Counted from the first letter of the stretch, positions 32,217-40,449 are shown. The stretch: 40,480 nucleotides of DNA from an uncultured Bacilli bacterium (GCA_934090775.1 CAKOKF010000001.1:1-40480); one strand, 5' to 3'. The notes: generated from the sequence alone by a model not told the origin. A program made the numbers and translations.

Positions 32217-32909
32217 TTATTCTTTATTATTTTTAATAAATTCACGCAATATTTTACTTATTGCCCTTTTTTCTATTCTTGAAACATAACTTCTAGAAAT
32301 ATGCATCTCTTTAGCTATTTCTTTTTGGGTCATAACTTTTTGATTATTAAGACCATATCTTTTTATTATAATATCTTGCTCTCTTTTATTCAGTTTAACT
32401 ATAAATTTTTTTAATAAATCTATATTATCTTTTAAATACAACTCATCTTCAATCGGCTTACTTTTATCCTTAATAACATCTTTTAAATTAATTTTATTGC
32501 CTTCCTTATCAGTGCCTATATAATCGTCTAAAGACACTGTATTTTGAAACTTTCGTGCGGAACGATAATACATAAGTATCTCGTTTTCAATGCATCTTGC
32601 CACATAGGTAGTTATTTTTATATTTTTTCCACTTTGATATGAATCAACACCCTTTATCAAACCAATTGTACCAATACTGATTAGATCATCAGTTAACCCC
32701 ACCGGAGGATTGAATTTTTTTACTATGTGTGCAACTAAACGAAGATTATGTTCAATTAAAATATTCCTAGCCTCTTTATCACCATCTAACATTAATTTTA
32801 TATATTTTTCCTCTTCTTCAACTGTTAAAGGTTCTTTAAAAACGGTATTTGAATAACTACCAGTAAATAAGAAAATACTTTTTAAAAAATTAATCAAAGC
32901 ATTTAACAC
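32217..32909 (-). CDS. sigK: RNA polymerase sporulation sigma factor sigma-K (uninterrupted)
   Basis: Sigma-K drives late mother-cell transcription in sporulation. The 230-residue protein matches Bacillus pro-sigma-K. It has a hydrophobic N-terminal pro-segment (residues 1-20, MLNALINFLKSIFLFTG), PLTVEEEEKYIKLM, then region 2 (ARNILIEHNLRLVAHIVKKF, DLISIGTIGLIKGVDSY, TYVARCIENEILMY), and region 4 (TQKEIAKEMHISRSYVSRIEKRAI). The gene is in one piece, so no skin-type element interrupts it. The start codon is GTG (32907-32909), preceded by GGTGAT. Sigma-E is similar, but the IEHNLRLVAHIVKKF and ISRSYVSRIEKRA segments and the pro-segment favour sigma-K. It lies 61 bases after divIVA. Confidence 0.9.
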   Translation of the reverse strand: MLNALINFLKSIFLFTGSYSNTVFKEPLTVEEEEKYIKLMLDGDKEARNILIEHNLRLVAHIVKKFNPPVGLTDDLISIGTIGLIKGVDSYQSGKNIKITTYVARCIENEILMYYRSARKFQNTVSLDDYIGTDKEGNKINLKDVIKDKSKPIEDELYLKDNIDLLKKFIVKLNKREQDIIIKRYGLNNQKVMTQKEIAKEMHISRSYVSRIEKRAISKILREFIKNNKE

Positions 32910-32970
32910 TTTGCATCACCCAATAAAGTATATTTTTTAACAATAAAAAAAGAACTAAGAGACAATATGC

Positions 32971-33423
32971 TTAATATTCAATATCATCATATTTATCCAA
33001 AAGTTCTTTTTGCTCTTTCATAATATTCATTATTCGATTACGATAAACAATAGTGTCTCTTTTTATCGCATCGGCATCATCCTGTATTTTTTGTGCCCTT
33101 AATAAAGCATCATTAATAATTCTTGAGGCATTTTTCTTAGCATCTTCTATAATTGCCTGTGACTCGTCATAAGTAGACTTTCTTATGGTTTGATTTGACT
33201 CTTCAGCAAGGACTAAAGTTCTCCTTAATGTTCCTTCAATATTTTTATACTGTTCTAAATCTTTTTGTAACTTACTATTATCATCTCTAAGACTTTTCAT
33301 TTCATCATTAGTTTTTTTTAATTTATCAAGCATACTCTCATATTCTTTAGTAACATTATTTAAAAATTCATTAACTTCATTTTTATTATAGCCATAAAAA
33401 GACATCCCAAACGTTTTAGGCAT
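32971..33423 (-). CDS. divIVA: DivIVA-family coiled-coil protein
   Basis: DivIVA marks negatively curved membrane at septa and poles. The 150-residue protein begins MPKTFGMSFYGYNKNEVNEF, which includes the conserved F-x-G-Y-x-x-x-E-V-x-x-F element of the lipid-binding N-terminus. A long heptad-repeat coiled coil follows to about residue 140, with a weakly charged break near 75-85. It is somewhat shorter than Bacillus DivIVA and lacks part of the N-terminal linker. The start is the ATG at 33421-33423, after GAGGTGGGG; the longer TTG start overlaps that site. It follows sepF by 26 bases, as in the Bacillus ylm cluster minus ylmG and ylmH. GpsB, which shares the N-terminus, is less likely given the length. 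Confidence 0.88.
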   Translation of the reverse strand: MPKTFGMSFYGYNKNEVNEFLNNVTKEYESMLDKLKKTNDEMKSLRDDNSKLQKDLEQYKNIEGTLRRTLVLAEESNQTIRKSTYDESQAIIEDAKKNASRIINDALLRAQKIQDDADAIKRDTIVYRNRIMNIMKEQKELLDKYDDIEY

Positions 33424-33449
33424 AATCCCCCACCTCAATTTTTATTAAT

Positions 33450-33854
33450 TTACCACTTCACTTCCTCATTTGCTTCTTCATCGGCAACTGATGAATCCTC
33501 TGTGATTTTTCCTTGTACATTTACATTTTTAGGTGCACATAAATAAATACCAACACCAACTTTTTGCATAGTTCCACCGATGGCATAGATACAACCACTT
33601 AAAAAATCAATAATTCTTTTAGCTTGATCGGATGTTACTCTCTTCAAGTTAACAACAACACTATTTCTCTTTTTTAAGTGATCAGCAATTTGTTGAGATT
33701 CTGAGTAAGCACGTGGTTCAAGTAAAATCATTTTTGAACCACCGTTTTTACTGCCTGTTGCTTCTTCTTCTGTTGCTGTATAAAATTCGTCTTCCGTTTG
33801 AAGTGAACTATCATCACCATCTAACCCCATCATTTTCTTTAAATTTAAAGCCAT
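33450..33854 (-). CDS. sepF: Cell division protein SepF
   Basis: SepF anchors FtsZ to the membrane and shapes the division septum. The 134-residue protein has an N-terminal amphipathic membrane-targeting helix (MALNLKKMMGL), an acidic linker (12-38), and the conserved DUF552 core: ILLEPRAYSESQQIADHL near 43-60, VVVNLKR, QAKRIIDFLSGCIYAIGGTMQKVG near 77-100 and IYLCAPKNV. The length suits the family. The ATG follows AAGGAGATTTAG. A strong promoter lies 30-60 bases upstream. divIVA follows in the same operon. Confidence 0.95.
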   Translation of the reverse strand: MALNLKKMMGLDGDDSSLQTEDEFYTATEEEATGSKNGGSKMILLEPRAYSESQQIADHLKKRNSVVVNLKRVTSDQAKRIIDFLSGCIYAIGGTMQKVGVGIYLCAPKNVNVQGKITEDSSVADEEANEEVKW

Positions 33855-33884
33855 AACTAAATCTCCTTACTTTATCTAACAACA

Positions 33885-33913
33885 ATTATACATAAAATAA
33901 GCACCTTTTGCAA
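33885..33913 (-). promoter_or_regulatory. Promoter of sepF-divIVA
   Basis: TTGCAA (33908-33913) and TATAAT (33885-33890) are separated by 17 bases, with TG before the -10. A 9-base inverted repeat, AATAAGCAC (33896-33904) and GTGCTTATT (33930-33938), brackets the -35 box. A second promoter-like pair, TTGCTA-17-TATTAT, lies at 33940-33968. Confidence 0.75.
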
Positions 33914-33985
33914 TTCTTTTATGACTTTCGTGCTTATTTATAATATCAAATTGTTTTTAATTTAGCAACCACAAATTAGTTTTTT

Positions 33986-35371
33986 TTAAAATTTAATTGC
34001 TCTACTAATATAATCTTTTAAATCACTAATTTTAACTTTTTCTTGTTCCATTGTATCACGATTACGAACAGTAACTACATTATCACTGATTGTTTCATCA
34101 TCTACAGTTATACAAAAAGGTACTCCAATGGCATCACATCTTCTATAACGTTTACCAATACTGCCCGCATCATCATAAGAAACATAAAAATCTCTTAATA
34201 ATTCCGAATATATTTCACTTGCTTTTTCACCATGAGCTTTTTTTACAAGTGGTAAAATCGTAGCTTTAAAAGGAGCTAAAGCTGGAATTAAATGTAAAAC
34301 TTCTCTTTCAGTGCCATTTTCTAAAACTTGACGTTCATAAGCATCACATAACACTGCCAAAAATAATCTTTCAACACCAACACTTGGTTCTATAACATAA
34401 GGTAAATATCTTTCATTTGTTTCGGGATCTATATATCTTAAATCTTTTTTAGAATGTTCCATATGAGTTGATAAATCATAATCAGTTCGATCAGCAATTC
34501 CCCACAATTCTCCCCATCCAAATGGATAATGATATTCTATATCAGTTGTTGCTTTAGAATAAAATGACAATTCCTGCTTCTCATGGTCACGATTTCTTAA
34601 GTTTTCTTGCTTTATCCCTAAATCTTTCAAAAAGCTATTACAATAAGATTTATAGAATCCAAACCATTCTAAATCACTATTTGGTTTACAAAAAAATTCT
34701 AATTCCATTTGTTCAAATTCACGAACACGAAAAATAAAGTTACCCGGAGTTATTTCATTACGGAAGCTTTTACCTATTTGACCAATTCCAAAAGGAACTT
34801 TAGCGCGCATTGTTCTTTGAACATTTAAAAAGTTAACAAAAATTCCTTGAGCCGTCTCACCACGCAAATAAATTTTGTTTTTAGTGTCTTCGGTAACCCC
34901 TTGACTAGTCTCAAATAACAAGTTAAACTGACGAATATCAGTAAAATCACAAGCTCCACATTTTGGACAAACAATATTATGTTCTTTGATATAACTAGTT
35001 AGTTGTTCATTACTCCAACCATCAGCACTACCACTAATACCATTTTTAGCAAAATATTCTTCAATTAATTTATCGGCGCGACTTCTAGATTTGCACTTAC
35101 GACAATCTATTAAGGGATCAGCAAAAGAAGCAACATGACCAGATGCTACCCAAACATTTGGATTCATCAAAATTGCCGCATCTATTCCATAATTATATTT
35201 ATTTTCAACAATAAATTTTTTCCACCAACATTTTTTAATATTTTCTTTTAATTCTCTTCCTAAAGGTCCAAAATCCCATGTATTGGCAAGACCACCATAA
35301 ATTTCACTGCCTGGGAATATGTATCCATATTGCTTACAAAAATTAACTATATCTTCCATATTATTTTTCAT
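33986..35371 (-). CDS. glyS: Glycyl-tRNA synthetase, single-chain alpha2 type
   Basis: This class II synthetase charges tRNA-Gly. The 461-residue chain has the eukaryote/archaea/mycoplasma-like alpha2 form: YGYIFPGSEIYGGLANTWDFGPLG near 15-38, a Cys-x-x-Cys pair after an insertion (CRKC near 90, CPKCGACDF near 138), RGETAQGIF near 170 and FRNEITP(GNF) (motif 2) near 202. The C-terminal part has the SVGVERLFLAVL motif 3 near 330 and an anticodon-binding domain (ALAPFKATILPL...). It is not the alpha2beta2 GlyQS enzyme of Bacillus, although it occupies the same locus next to recO. The ATG follows GGAGGATTTTAAAT and overlaps the upstream gene by 11 bases. Confidence 0.96.
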   Translation of the reverse strand: MKNNMEDIVNFCKQYGYIFPGSEIYGGLANTWDFGPLGRELKENIKKCWWKKFIVENKYNYGIDAAILMNPNVWVASGHVASFADPLIDCRKCKSRSRADKLIEEYFAKNGISGSADGWSNEQLTSYIKEHNIVCPKCGACDFTDIRQFNLLFETSQGVTEDTKNKIYLRGETAQGIFVNFLNVQRTMRAKVPFGIGQIGKSFRNEITPGNFIFRVREFEQMELEFFCKPNSDLEWFGFYKSYCNSFLKDLGIKQENLRNRDHEKQELSFYSKATTDIEYHYPFGWGELWGIADRTDYDLSTHMEHSKKDLRYIDPETNERYLPYVIEPSVGVERLFLAVLCDAYERQVLENGTEREVLHLIPALAPFKATILPLVKKAHGEKASEIYSELLRDFYVSYDDAGSIGKRYRRCDAIGVPFCITVDDETISDNVVTVRNRDTMEQEKVKISDLKDYISRAIKF

Positions 35372-36056
35372 ATTTAAAATCCTCCATTTTCAACTGATGT
35401 CGATTTACATTTCTTAATATTTCTTTATAATCGGCACTTTTTTTAATTAATGGTAACATTCGAGTTTCATCGCCTCTTATCATAAACTTAGTATTAAAAA
35501 CCGTAATATCAACACTAACTGGTTTATCAAACAAATAACCTATTGTAATATCATTATGTTTTGAAACATTTTCTAACATATAATCTATTATTTGTAAATT
35601 CCCAAAGTAAGAATAATGCAAAGCCTCAAAAATAACAATATTATTTCCTTTATCAATCACTTTAATTTTATCATTTTCTAAATCAATCTCGATAACACCA
35701 TTACTAGTAGTAATAATGTTTATAAGACTTCTTCTAATAGCCAGTGCTATTATTTTCATTATTTGACAATTCGGCTTAGCAACTAACCTTTTTTCAATAC
35801 GCAATGTTTTACCATCTCTTCTTTTGATAATATCGTACCCATCTCTATTATATAATGGTTGAAAAGTAACAATATCTTCTCTTAAAAAATCAAAAACAGC
35901 CAAAATATCAACACAGTCTTTAGTTGTATTTACCAGTCCTAAATCATCAAGTACGTTATTATCATCAACACGATAACCATAGCACTTTAATCCACTACGA
36001 TTTAAAATAATATCTTGATAATTACCTGTTAAGGCTCTTATAACTTCCTTATCCAC
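35361..36056 (-). CDS. Unknown 231-aa protein overlapping glyS
   Basis: I do not recognise a family. The protein has no membrane helix or signal peptide. It reads as alpha/beta, with a possible first part of strands and a Leu-rich helix (residues 1-60), an Arg/Lys-rich middle (84-115, with RRDGKTLRIEKRL and ALAIRRSL), and a second beta-rich half to about 215. Its start codon is GTG (36054-36056), preceded by GGTGATC. The end overlaps the glyS start by 11 bases, so the two are co-translated. A strong promoter lies directly upstream, between recO and this gene. Function is unknown; a link to glycyl-tRNA or translation would be inferred only from the coupling. Confidence 0.72.
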   Translation of the reverse strand: MDKEVIRALTGNYQDIILNRSGLKCYGYRVDDNNVLDDLGLVNTTKDCVDILAVFDFLREDIVTFQPLYNRDGYDIIKRRDGKTLRIEKRLVAKPNCQIMKIIALAIRRSLINIITTSNGVIEIDLENDKIKVIDKGNNIVIFEALHYSYFGNLQIIDYMLENVSKHNDITIGYLFDKPVSVDITVFNTKFMIRGDETRMLPLIKKSADYKEILRNVNRHQLKMEDFKYEK

Positions 36057-36087
36057 AAACGATCACCACTAATCATCAACACCATTT

Positions 36088-36116
36088 AGTATAATAAAAC
36101 TTCTTAATTTTTGCAA
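36088..36116 (-). promoter_or_regulatory. Promoter of the unknown-glyS operon
   Basis: TTGCAA (36111-36116) and TATACT (36088-36093) are separated by 17 bases. The -35 box lies 3 bases from the recO stop, so recO and glyS are separate or overlapping transcripts. Confidence 0.75.
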
Positions 36117-36118
36117 GA

Positions 36119-36847
36119 TTACAGCGCTAGTTTATTCAATAATTCTTTATTTTTAACATATAAACCTGTAAAAGTTTCATAATAATTGCTTAAAAATAAG
36201 TTTATTTCCATTTTAACTAAAGGACTAATATGGATTTCTTTTATTTTTTGGACGTCAATATGCATATAATTTTTTATAATAACAATAGTTTTAGGACTAA
36301 CAACATATTCATTTTGATAACAATTATTACATATTAAACCGCCAGCTGTCCCGTTTAATGTTTTAATGTGATCTTTACTACCACACTTAATACAACTTAA
36401 CAAATTCAAATTAATACCTAAATATTTTAAATATTTAATTTCTAAAATATTGGTTAATACTAAAGGATCGAAACCAGCAGACATCTTCTTTAAAATAGAA
36501 AGTAAAAGTTCTAATATTTCTTTGTTATTATCTTGTTTAACCACTTGATATGTAAGACTACCTAAATAACTAAGAAAAGTAATTAACGTTATATCTTGAT
36601 GAAAATAAGTAAAATAATCTATAACATCTATTTCGTTAACTAAAGATAATCCAGTCTCTTTATATTGAATATAAAACCTTGCATAATTATAAAGTCTTGT
36701 TTTATTTAAAAATTTACTTTTAATTTTTTTTGAACCACGACAAAGAAGGCCAACAAGGCCATATTCTTTTGTCAAAACTTGTAATATTTCACTACTTTCT
36801 TTAAAAGGAGTAATATATAAAATAATTCCTTCAACGCATTTATTCAT
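36119..36847 (-). CDS. recO: DNA repair protein RecO
   Basis: RecO anneals single strands and with RecR loads RecA on SSB-coated DNA. The 242-residue protein has the N-terminal OB fold (EGIILYITPFKESSEILQVL, then GLVGLLCRGSKK near 30-41), a helical middle region, and a zinc-binding segment with paired Cys (CIKCGS near 157-162 and CNNC near 179-182). Length and order match the Bacillus protein. It follows yqzL by 42 bases on the same strand. The ATG at 36845-36847 is preceded by GGGGAAAGTA. Confidence 0.93.
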   Translation of the reverse strand: MNKCVEGIILYITPFKESSEILQVLTKEYGLVGLLCRGSKKIKSKFLNKTRLYNYARFYIQYKETGLSLVNEIDVIDYFTYFHQDITLITFLSYLGSLTYQVVKQDNNKEILELLLSILKKMSAGFDPLVLTNILEIKYLKYLGINLNLLSCIKCGSKDHIKTLNGTAGGLICNNCYQNEYVVSPKTIVIIKNYMHIDVQKIKEIHISPLVKMEINLFLSNYYETFTGLYVKNKELLNKLAL

Positions 36848-36889
36848 TACTTTCCCCTACTTCAATTATTAACCAATTTTACTATTTTT

Positions 36890-36970
36890 TTATTTATGTT
36901 TTTTATATTGTAAATAATATTCAATCTTACCGGTTTCTTTAAATAACTGCCATAATTCTTCTTTACTCAT
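36890..36970 (-). CDS. yqzL: YqzL-family protein, 26 aa
   Basis: This tiny gene lies between era and recO, exactly where Bacillus has yqzL. It reads MSKEELWQLFKETGK then IEYYLQYKKHK, and keeps the YqzL pattern W-x-x-F-x-x-T-G-x-I-x-x-Y-L-x-Y-K as I recall it. The ATG (36968-36970) is preceded by AGGTGATGAAAA and a TATAAT at about 36990. The protein is too short for most gene callers. The function of the family is unknown. It is separated from era by a strong terminator and is probably transcribed with recO. Confidence 0.75.
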   Translation of the reverse strand: MSKEELWQLFKETGKIEYYLQYKKHK

Positions 36971-37039
36971 TTTTCATCACCTACTATTATAATGATGCAA
37001 GAATTATTATTTTATTCATAAATTTTATTATTTTAGAAA

Positions 37040-37088
37040 AAAGAAAGAATTTTAAAACTACTTATAACATTTTAAAAATTCTTTCTTT
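37040..37088 (-). terminator. Terminator at the end of the yqfC-era operon
   Basis: Perfect 14-base stem AAAGAAAGAATTTT (37075-37088, minus) with AAAATTCTTTCTTT (37040-37053), 21-base loop, then TTTTC. It lies 25 bases past the era stop. Confidence 0.85.
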
Positions 37089-37113
37089 TACTAACTATTT
37101 ACCCTATTTTTGA

Positions 37114-37992
37114 TCAAAAATCATAAAACCCTAAGTCTTTTAGAATAAACTCTTTATCTCGCCAATTAGGTATACATTTTACATATAGTTCTAAATAAAC
37201 TTTTTTACCAAGTAAATTTTCGATATCTTTACGAGCTTCCATGCCAACATTTTTTAGCATTTCGCCATTATGACCAATAATAATTTTCTTTAGTGATTCT
37301 CGATCAACAATTATATCAACATTAATATTAACAATATTAGCTTTTTCTAAAAAATTTGTTGTAAAGCATGTTATAGCATGTGGTATTTCTTGTTCTAGAT
37401 GATTAAATAACTTTTCTCTTACATACTCGCCTATCATAAAACGAATAGAACTACTAGTAATCGCATCGTCCTTAAAATATTTTATATCATCAGTTAAATA
37501 TTTTCTAACAACTTCTATTAAAGTATTAACATTTTCACCATTTTTAGCACTTACTGGAACAATATCACTAAAAGGAAATAAATCCTTGTATTCTACTATT
37601 CTTGTCATAATTTCTTCTTTTTTCATCATATCTATTTTGTTTAAAACTAAAATAGTAGGAATATCTTCATTTAAATTTTTGATAATCTCCTTATCACCGT
37701 GGCCTAAGCCTCCCTTAGCATCTACCACTAACAAAATACAATCAACTTCTTTTTGTTGACTTAATGATTGTTTATTTAAAACTTTGCCTAATTTATCAAC
37801 TGGTTTATTAATTCCCGGTGTATCAACAAATACTATTTGACTTTCATTATCATTATAAATGCCCTCAATAATATTGCGAGTAGTTCCAGCTTTATCAGAA
37901 GTTATCGCTACATGATAATTAACAATATTATTTAAAAGTGTAGATTTTCCTACATTAGGTCGACCAATTATACTTACAAACCCACTTTTCAT
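37114..37992 (-). CDS. era: GTPase Era
   Basis: Era binds 16S rRNA and couples 30S assembly to growth. The 292-residue protein has P-loop GRPNVGKST (10-18), DTPG near 57, NKID near 122-125 and SAKNG near 147. A C-terminal KH domain follows, with IIGHNGEMLKNVG near 238-250. Its ATG overlaps the ybeY stop as ATGA (37989-37992). This neighbour pair is well conserved in Bacillota. It is the last gene of the operon that starts at yqfC. Confidence 0.97.
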   Translation of the reverse strand: MKSGFVSIIGRPNVGKSTLLNNIVNYHVAITSDKAGTTRNIIEGIYNDNESQIVFVDTPGINKPVDKLGKVLNKQSLSQQKEVDCILLVVDAKGGLGHGDKEIIKNLNEDIPTILVLNKIDMMKKEEIMTRIVEYKDLFPFSDIVPVSAKNGENVNTLIEVVRKYLTDDIKYFKDDAITSSSIRFMIGEYVREKLFNHLEQEIPHAITCFTTNFLEKANIVNINVDIIVDRESLKKIIIGHNGEMLKNVGMEARKDIENLLGKKVYLELYVKCIPNWRDKEFILKDLGFYDF

Positions 37993-38432
37993 CTTGTAAT
38001 CCCCAATTCTTCTAATATCTTTTCTTGCTTACCAAACATTACCTTTTCTTCTTCTTTTTCCATATGATCATATCCCAAAAGATGTAAAAGTCCATGACAA
38101 GTCAAAAATGATAATTCTCTTTTTTCACTATGGCCATATTCCTTAGCTTGTTCTTTCATCTTATCAATACATATATAAATATCACCAAGTACCCTTAAAT
38201 TCTCAACTTCAAAATCATTGCTATCTTCTAAAGCAAACGAAATTACATCCGTCGGTCTATCAATACCACGATACTCTTTATTTAATTTGTGTATTTCTTC
38301 TAAACTAACATAGATAATTGAAAATACTGCACCAGTCACTTTTTCACTTTCCAAAGTCTTAGCTATAACATCATTTAAATAATCATAATCTTTATACAAA
38401 CCATTATCAACAATAGTATAATTATTTTCCAT
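37989..38432 (-). CDS. ybeY: Endoribonuclease YbeY
   Basis: This zinc-dependent endoribonuclease acts in 16S rRNA 3'-end maturation and ribosome quality control. The 147-residue protein carries HGLLHLLGYDH (113-123) with the three zinc ligands His113, His117 and His123, and the RPTDVISFALED segment at 59-70. The start is the ATG at 38430-38432, just after AAGGTGG, and its first base is shared with the VanZ-gene stop (TGATG). The longer GTG start overlaps the ribosome site. Confidence 0.95.
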   Translation of the reverse strand: MENNYTIVDNGLYKDYDYLNDVIAKTLESEKVTGAVFSIIYVSLEEIHKLNKEYRGIDRPTDVISFALEDSNDFEVENLRVLGDIYICIDKMKEQAKEYGHSEKRELSFLTCHGLLHLLGYDHMEKEEEKVMFGKQEKILEELGITR

Positions 38433-39049
38433 CAAAACCACCTTAAATCTAATATATTTGCTGCATATAAAATAAATATAACTAGTATTATAAGAGAAAT
38501 TACATCATAAATAAAGTCTTTTTGCAAAATCTTTGGTAAATGTTTATAAATAGCATCTAAAGCAATATAAACAAAGTAACCAAATATCGCCCCAACAATA
38601 TTTAACATAACATCATCAATATCAAAAGAACGACCTATTTTTAACTGAACAGTTTCTACAGTCACACTAGTTATCATTGCATCTAAAATAATTGGCCATA
38701 CCTTCTTAGGCCTAATATATCTAGAAATAAAATAACCAAAAGGCATGAAAATAAGAATATTGCCTAAGACATTATAAATAAACATTTTGCTACCAATTTT
38801 ATAGCGCATTATTTCTTTAAAAGGAATTATATTTATCCCACTACCATAAGAATTTTCAGTACCAGTTAAAAGCTCAAATAAAAGTAAAACATAAATAATA
38901 AATAGTAAATTAAAAATTTCATCATGTAAAACTATTTTTTGATTAGTACTTCTTATATAGCTAATTCGTACCGTACAAATAACAACTATAAATATAATTA
39001 ACATTGGAAGAGCACTATTGACAATTCCTCGAAATGCATCACTAAACAT
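38432..39049 (-). CDS. VanZ-like membrane protein
   Basis: This polytopic membrane protein of 205 residues has about five helices (12-30, 42-60, 90-108, 118-150, 180-198). The VanZ-type core is recognisable: the loop GINIIPFKEIMRY (near 72-84), NVLGNILIFMPFGYFI (near 93-108), ETVQLKIGRSFDIDDVMLNIVGAIFGY (near 132-158). VanZ relatives influence glycopeptide sensitivity and envelope properties; none is proof of resistance here. The start ATG follows AGAGGTTTATT. It sits where phoH and pgpH lie in Bacillus, between yqfD and ybeY, with 15 bases to yqfD and a TGATG overlap with ybeY. Confidence 0.88.
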   Translation of the reverse strand: MFSDAFRGIVNSALPMLIIFIVVICTVRISYIRSTNQKIVLHDEIFNLLFIIYVLLLFELLTGTENSYGSGINIIPFKEIMRYKIGSKMFIYNVLGNILIFMPFGYFISRYIRPKKVWPIILDAMITSVTVETVQLKIGRSFDIDDVMLNIVGAIFGYFVYIALDAIYKHLPKILQKDFIYDVISLIILVIFILYAANILDLRWF

Positions 39050-39064
39050 AATAAACCTCTTTAC

Positions 39065-40168
39065 CTATTTTGAAAGTATCACTAAAGCTGTCACAAATAC
39101 TTCCATATCTATTGTACTATCAAACTCTATCTTTTTCAAAATATTTTTATATAAAATTTGTTCACCATCTTCTTTTTGTAAATTAATCTTCGTACTAATG
39201 ATCTCTTCAATTTTTTGCTCTAATTCTTCTTCCGTATAATAAATATCCTGATAAGTAAACTCTTTTTCTTTCGTTTTTAGTAATTTTTTTCCTAAAATAC
39301 TAATTATTTCCTTAGATTCTTCATCATAATTTTGATATTTACTTCTTAATATTTTATAATCATTTCTTCCTAAATCTAGTTTAAAGTTAGTTTGAGTTCT
39401 ACCAGTATAATTTTTAATTTGATACTTTTTGGGAATACTGATACTAGCTTTATACCAAACCTCACCATAAACCGTTCCCTCGGCACATATTTGTTGCTTT
39501 AGTTCTTCATTTAAACTAATATCACCACTAATAAGCAAATCACCAGCTCTTACATACTGATTTTCATAAACCAAAACATTACCTTGCGTAGCAATAATTT
39601 TTTTTACAATTCCATCTTTTTTAGCATAAACATTACAGTAATTTTCTCGAGTATCCTCTTCGCTCATTTTTCTTTCTTCTAAAGTAACTAAATAAGTCAT
39701 TCCAATATTTTTAATTTCTAACCATTCTATTTTATCTTTATACTCATTTTCCAACTTTTGCTTAATAATATATAAACTATCATCACTTTTTTTAAAACTT
39801 AATCTTTCTAAACCATTATTTTCTAAAGACTTATTTAATTCTTTTGCCAATTCTTCATTATTACTAACAATCTCAATTTTAATAATAATATTTTTAAAAA
39901 CCAAAAAAAGAAAAAAACTAAAAATTATACTTAATACAAATAAATAATTTGCTTTTATTTTCTTAATAAAACTTTTTAAATTATATTCTTTTATTATGGT
40001 AACTTTATAATATTTACTTATTTTTTTAAGGTCACTTTTAGAAATTTTACATTTCAAAATATTCTTTTTATAGCTTATTCTTTCAATATATATATCATTT
40101 TTAATAGAATCAATTAAAAAGCTATTAAGATTAAAAACTCGAATATTTGCGACAATCAAATTATTCAT
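39065..40168 (-). CDS. yqfD: Sporulation protein YqfD
   Basis: This is a mother-cell sporulation protein of the YqfD (SpoIV-linked) family. The 367-residue protein has a cytosolic N-terminal domain, one membrane helix (about 73-95), then a long extracytoplasmic part. That part includes RENYCNVYAKKDGIVKKIIATQGN near 185-208 and VRAGDLLISGDI near 216-227, the family's YqfD/SpoIV-type core. The ATG follows AAAGGAAGT, and the first 8 bases overlap the end of yqfC. In Bacillus the two are likewise adjacent. The precise molecular role is not known. Confidence 0.88.
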   Translation of the reverse strand: MNNLIVANIRVFNLNSFLIDSIKNDIYIERISYKKNILKCKISKSDLKKISKYYKVTIIKEYNLKSFIKKIKANYLFVLSIIFSFFLFLVFKNIIIKIEIVSNNEELAKELNKSLENNGLERLSFKKSDDSLYIIKQKLENEYKDKIEWLEIKNIGMTYLVTLEERKMSEEDTRENYCNVYAKKDGIVKKIIATQGNVLVYENQYVRAGDLLISGDISLNEELKQQICAEGTVYGEVWYKASISIPKKYQIKNYTGRTQTNFKLDLGRNDYKILRSKYQNYDEESKEIISILGKKLLKTKEKEFTYQDIYYTEEELEQKIEEIISTKINLQKEDGEQILYKNILKKIEFDSTIDMEVFVTALVILSK

Positions 40169-40400
40169 AGGTAACTTCCTTTATTGTTCCATAAATAATT
40201 AATTCCTTGCCACATGATCTTTTTAAAATTAAATCATTACCTAATATCATTAATTTTTTAGCAGCAATTTCCATAACAATTTTTTTATTAGTTATCGAAT
40301 ATAATTTTGTAAAATTGTATACATACAAGGAATTATTAAAATAGGCTAAAAAATAATCTTTATCATACAAAAATTTTTGTAAATTCGTCCAAATATGCAT
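40161..40400 (-). CDS. yqfC: Sporulation protein YqfC
   Basis: This 79-residue YabP/YqfC family protein consists of short alternating beta strands (FLAYFNNSLYVYNF, KIVMEIAAKKLMILGND, LILKRSCGKELIIYGTI), the normal single small fold of the family. YqfC-type proteins are mother-cell sporulation components of unknown mechanism, usually expressed with yqfD. The ATG at 40398-40400 follows TTAGGTGAT. It opens the minus-strand operon yqfC-yqfD-vanZ-ybeY-era. Confidence 0.88.
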   Translation of the reverse strand: MHIWTNLQKFLYDKDYFLAYFNNSLYVYNFTKLYSITNKKIVMEIAAKKLMILGNDLILKRSCGKELIIYGTIKEVTYE

Positions 40401-40427
40401 AGCATCACCTAAATAATCCTATGAAAA

Positions 40428-40449
40428 AAGAAGTCTAATAAGACTTCTT
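40428..40449 (-). terminator. Terminator after the yqeY tail
   Basis: Minus-strand stem AAGAAGTCT / AGACTTCTT (40441-40449 and 40428-40436), 4-base loop, then TTTTTTC opposite 40423-40428. It separates yqeY from yqfC. Confidence 0.85.

Noticed and set aside
32217..32909. skin-like element in sigK
   Set aside because: The sigK reading frame is continuous from the pro-segment to region 4.
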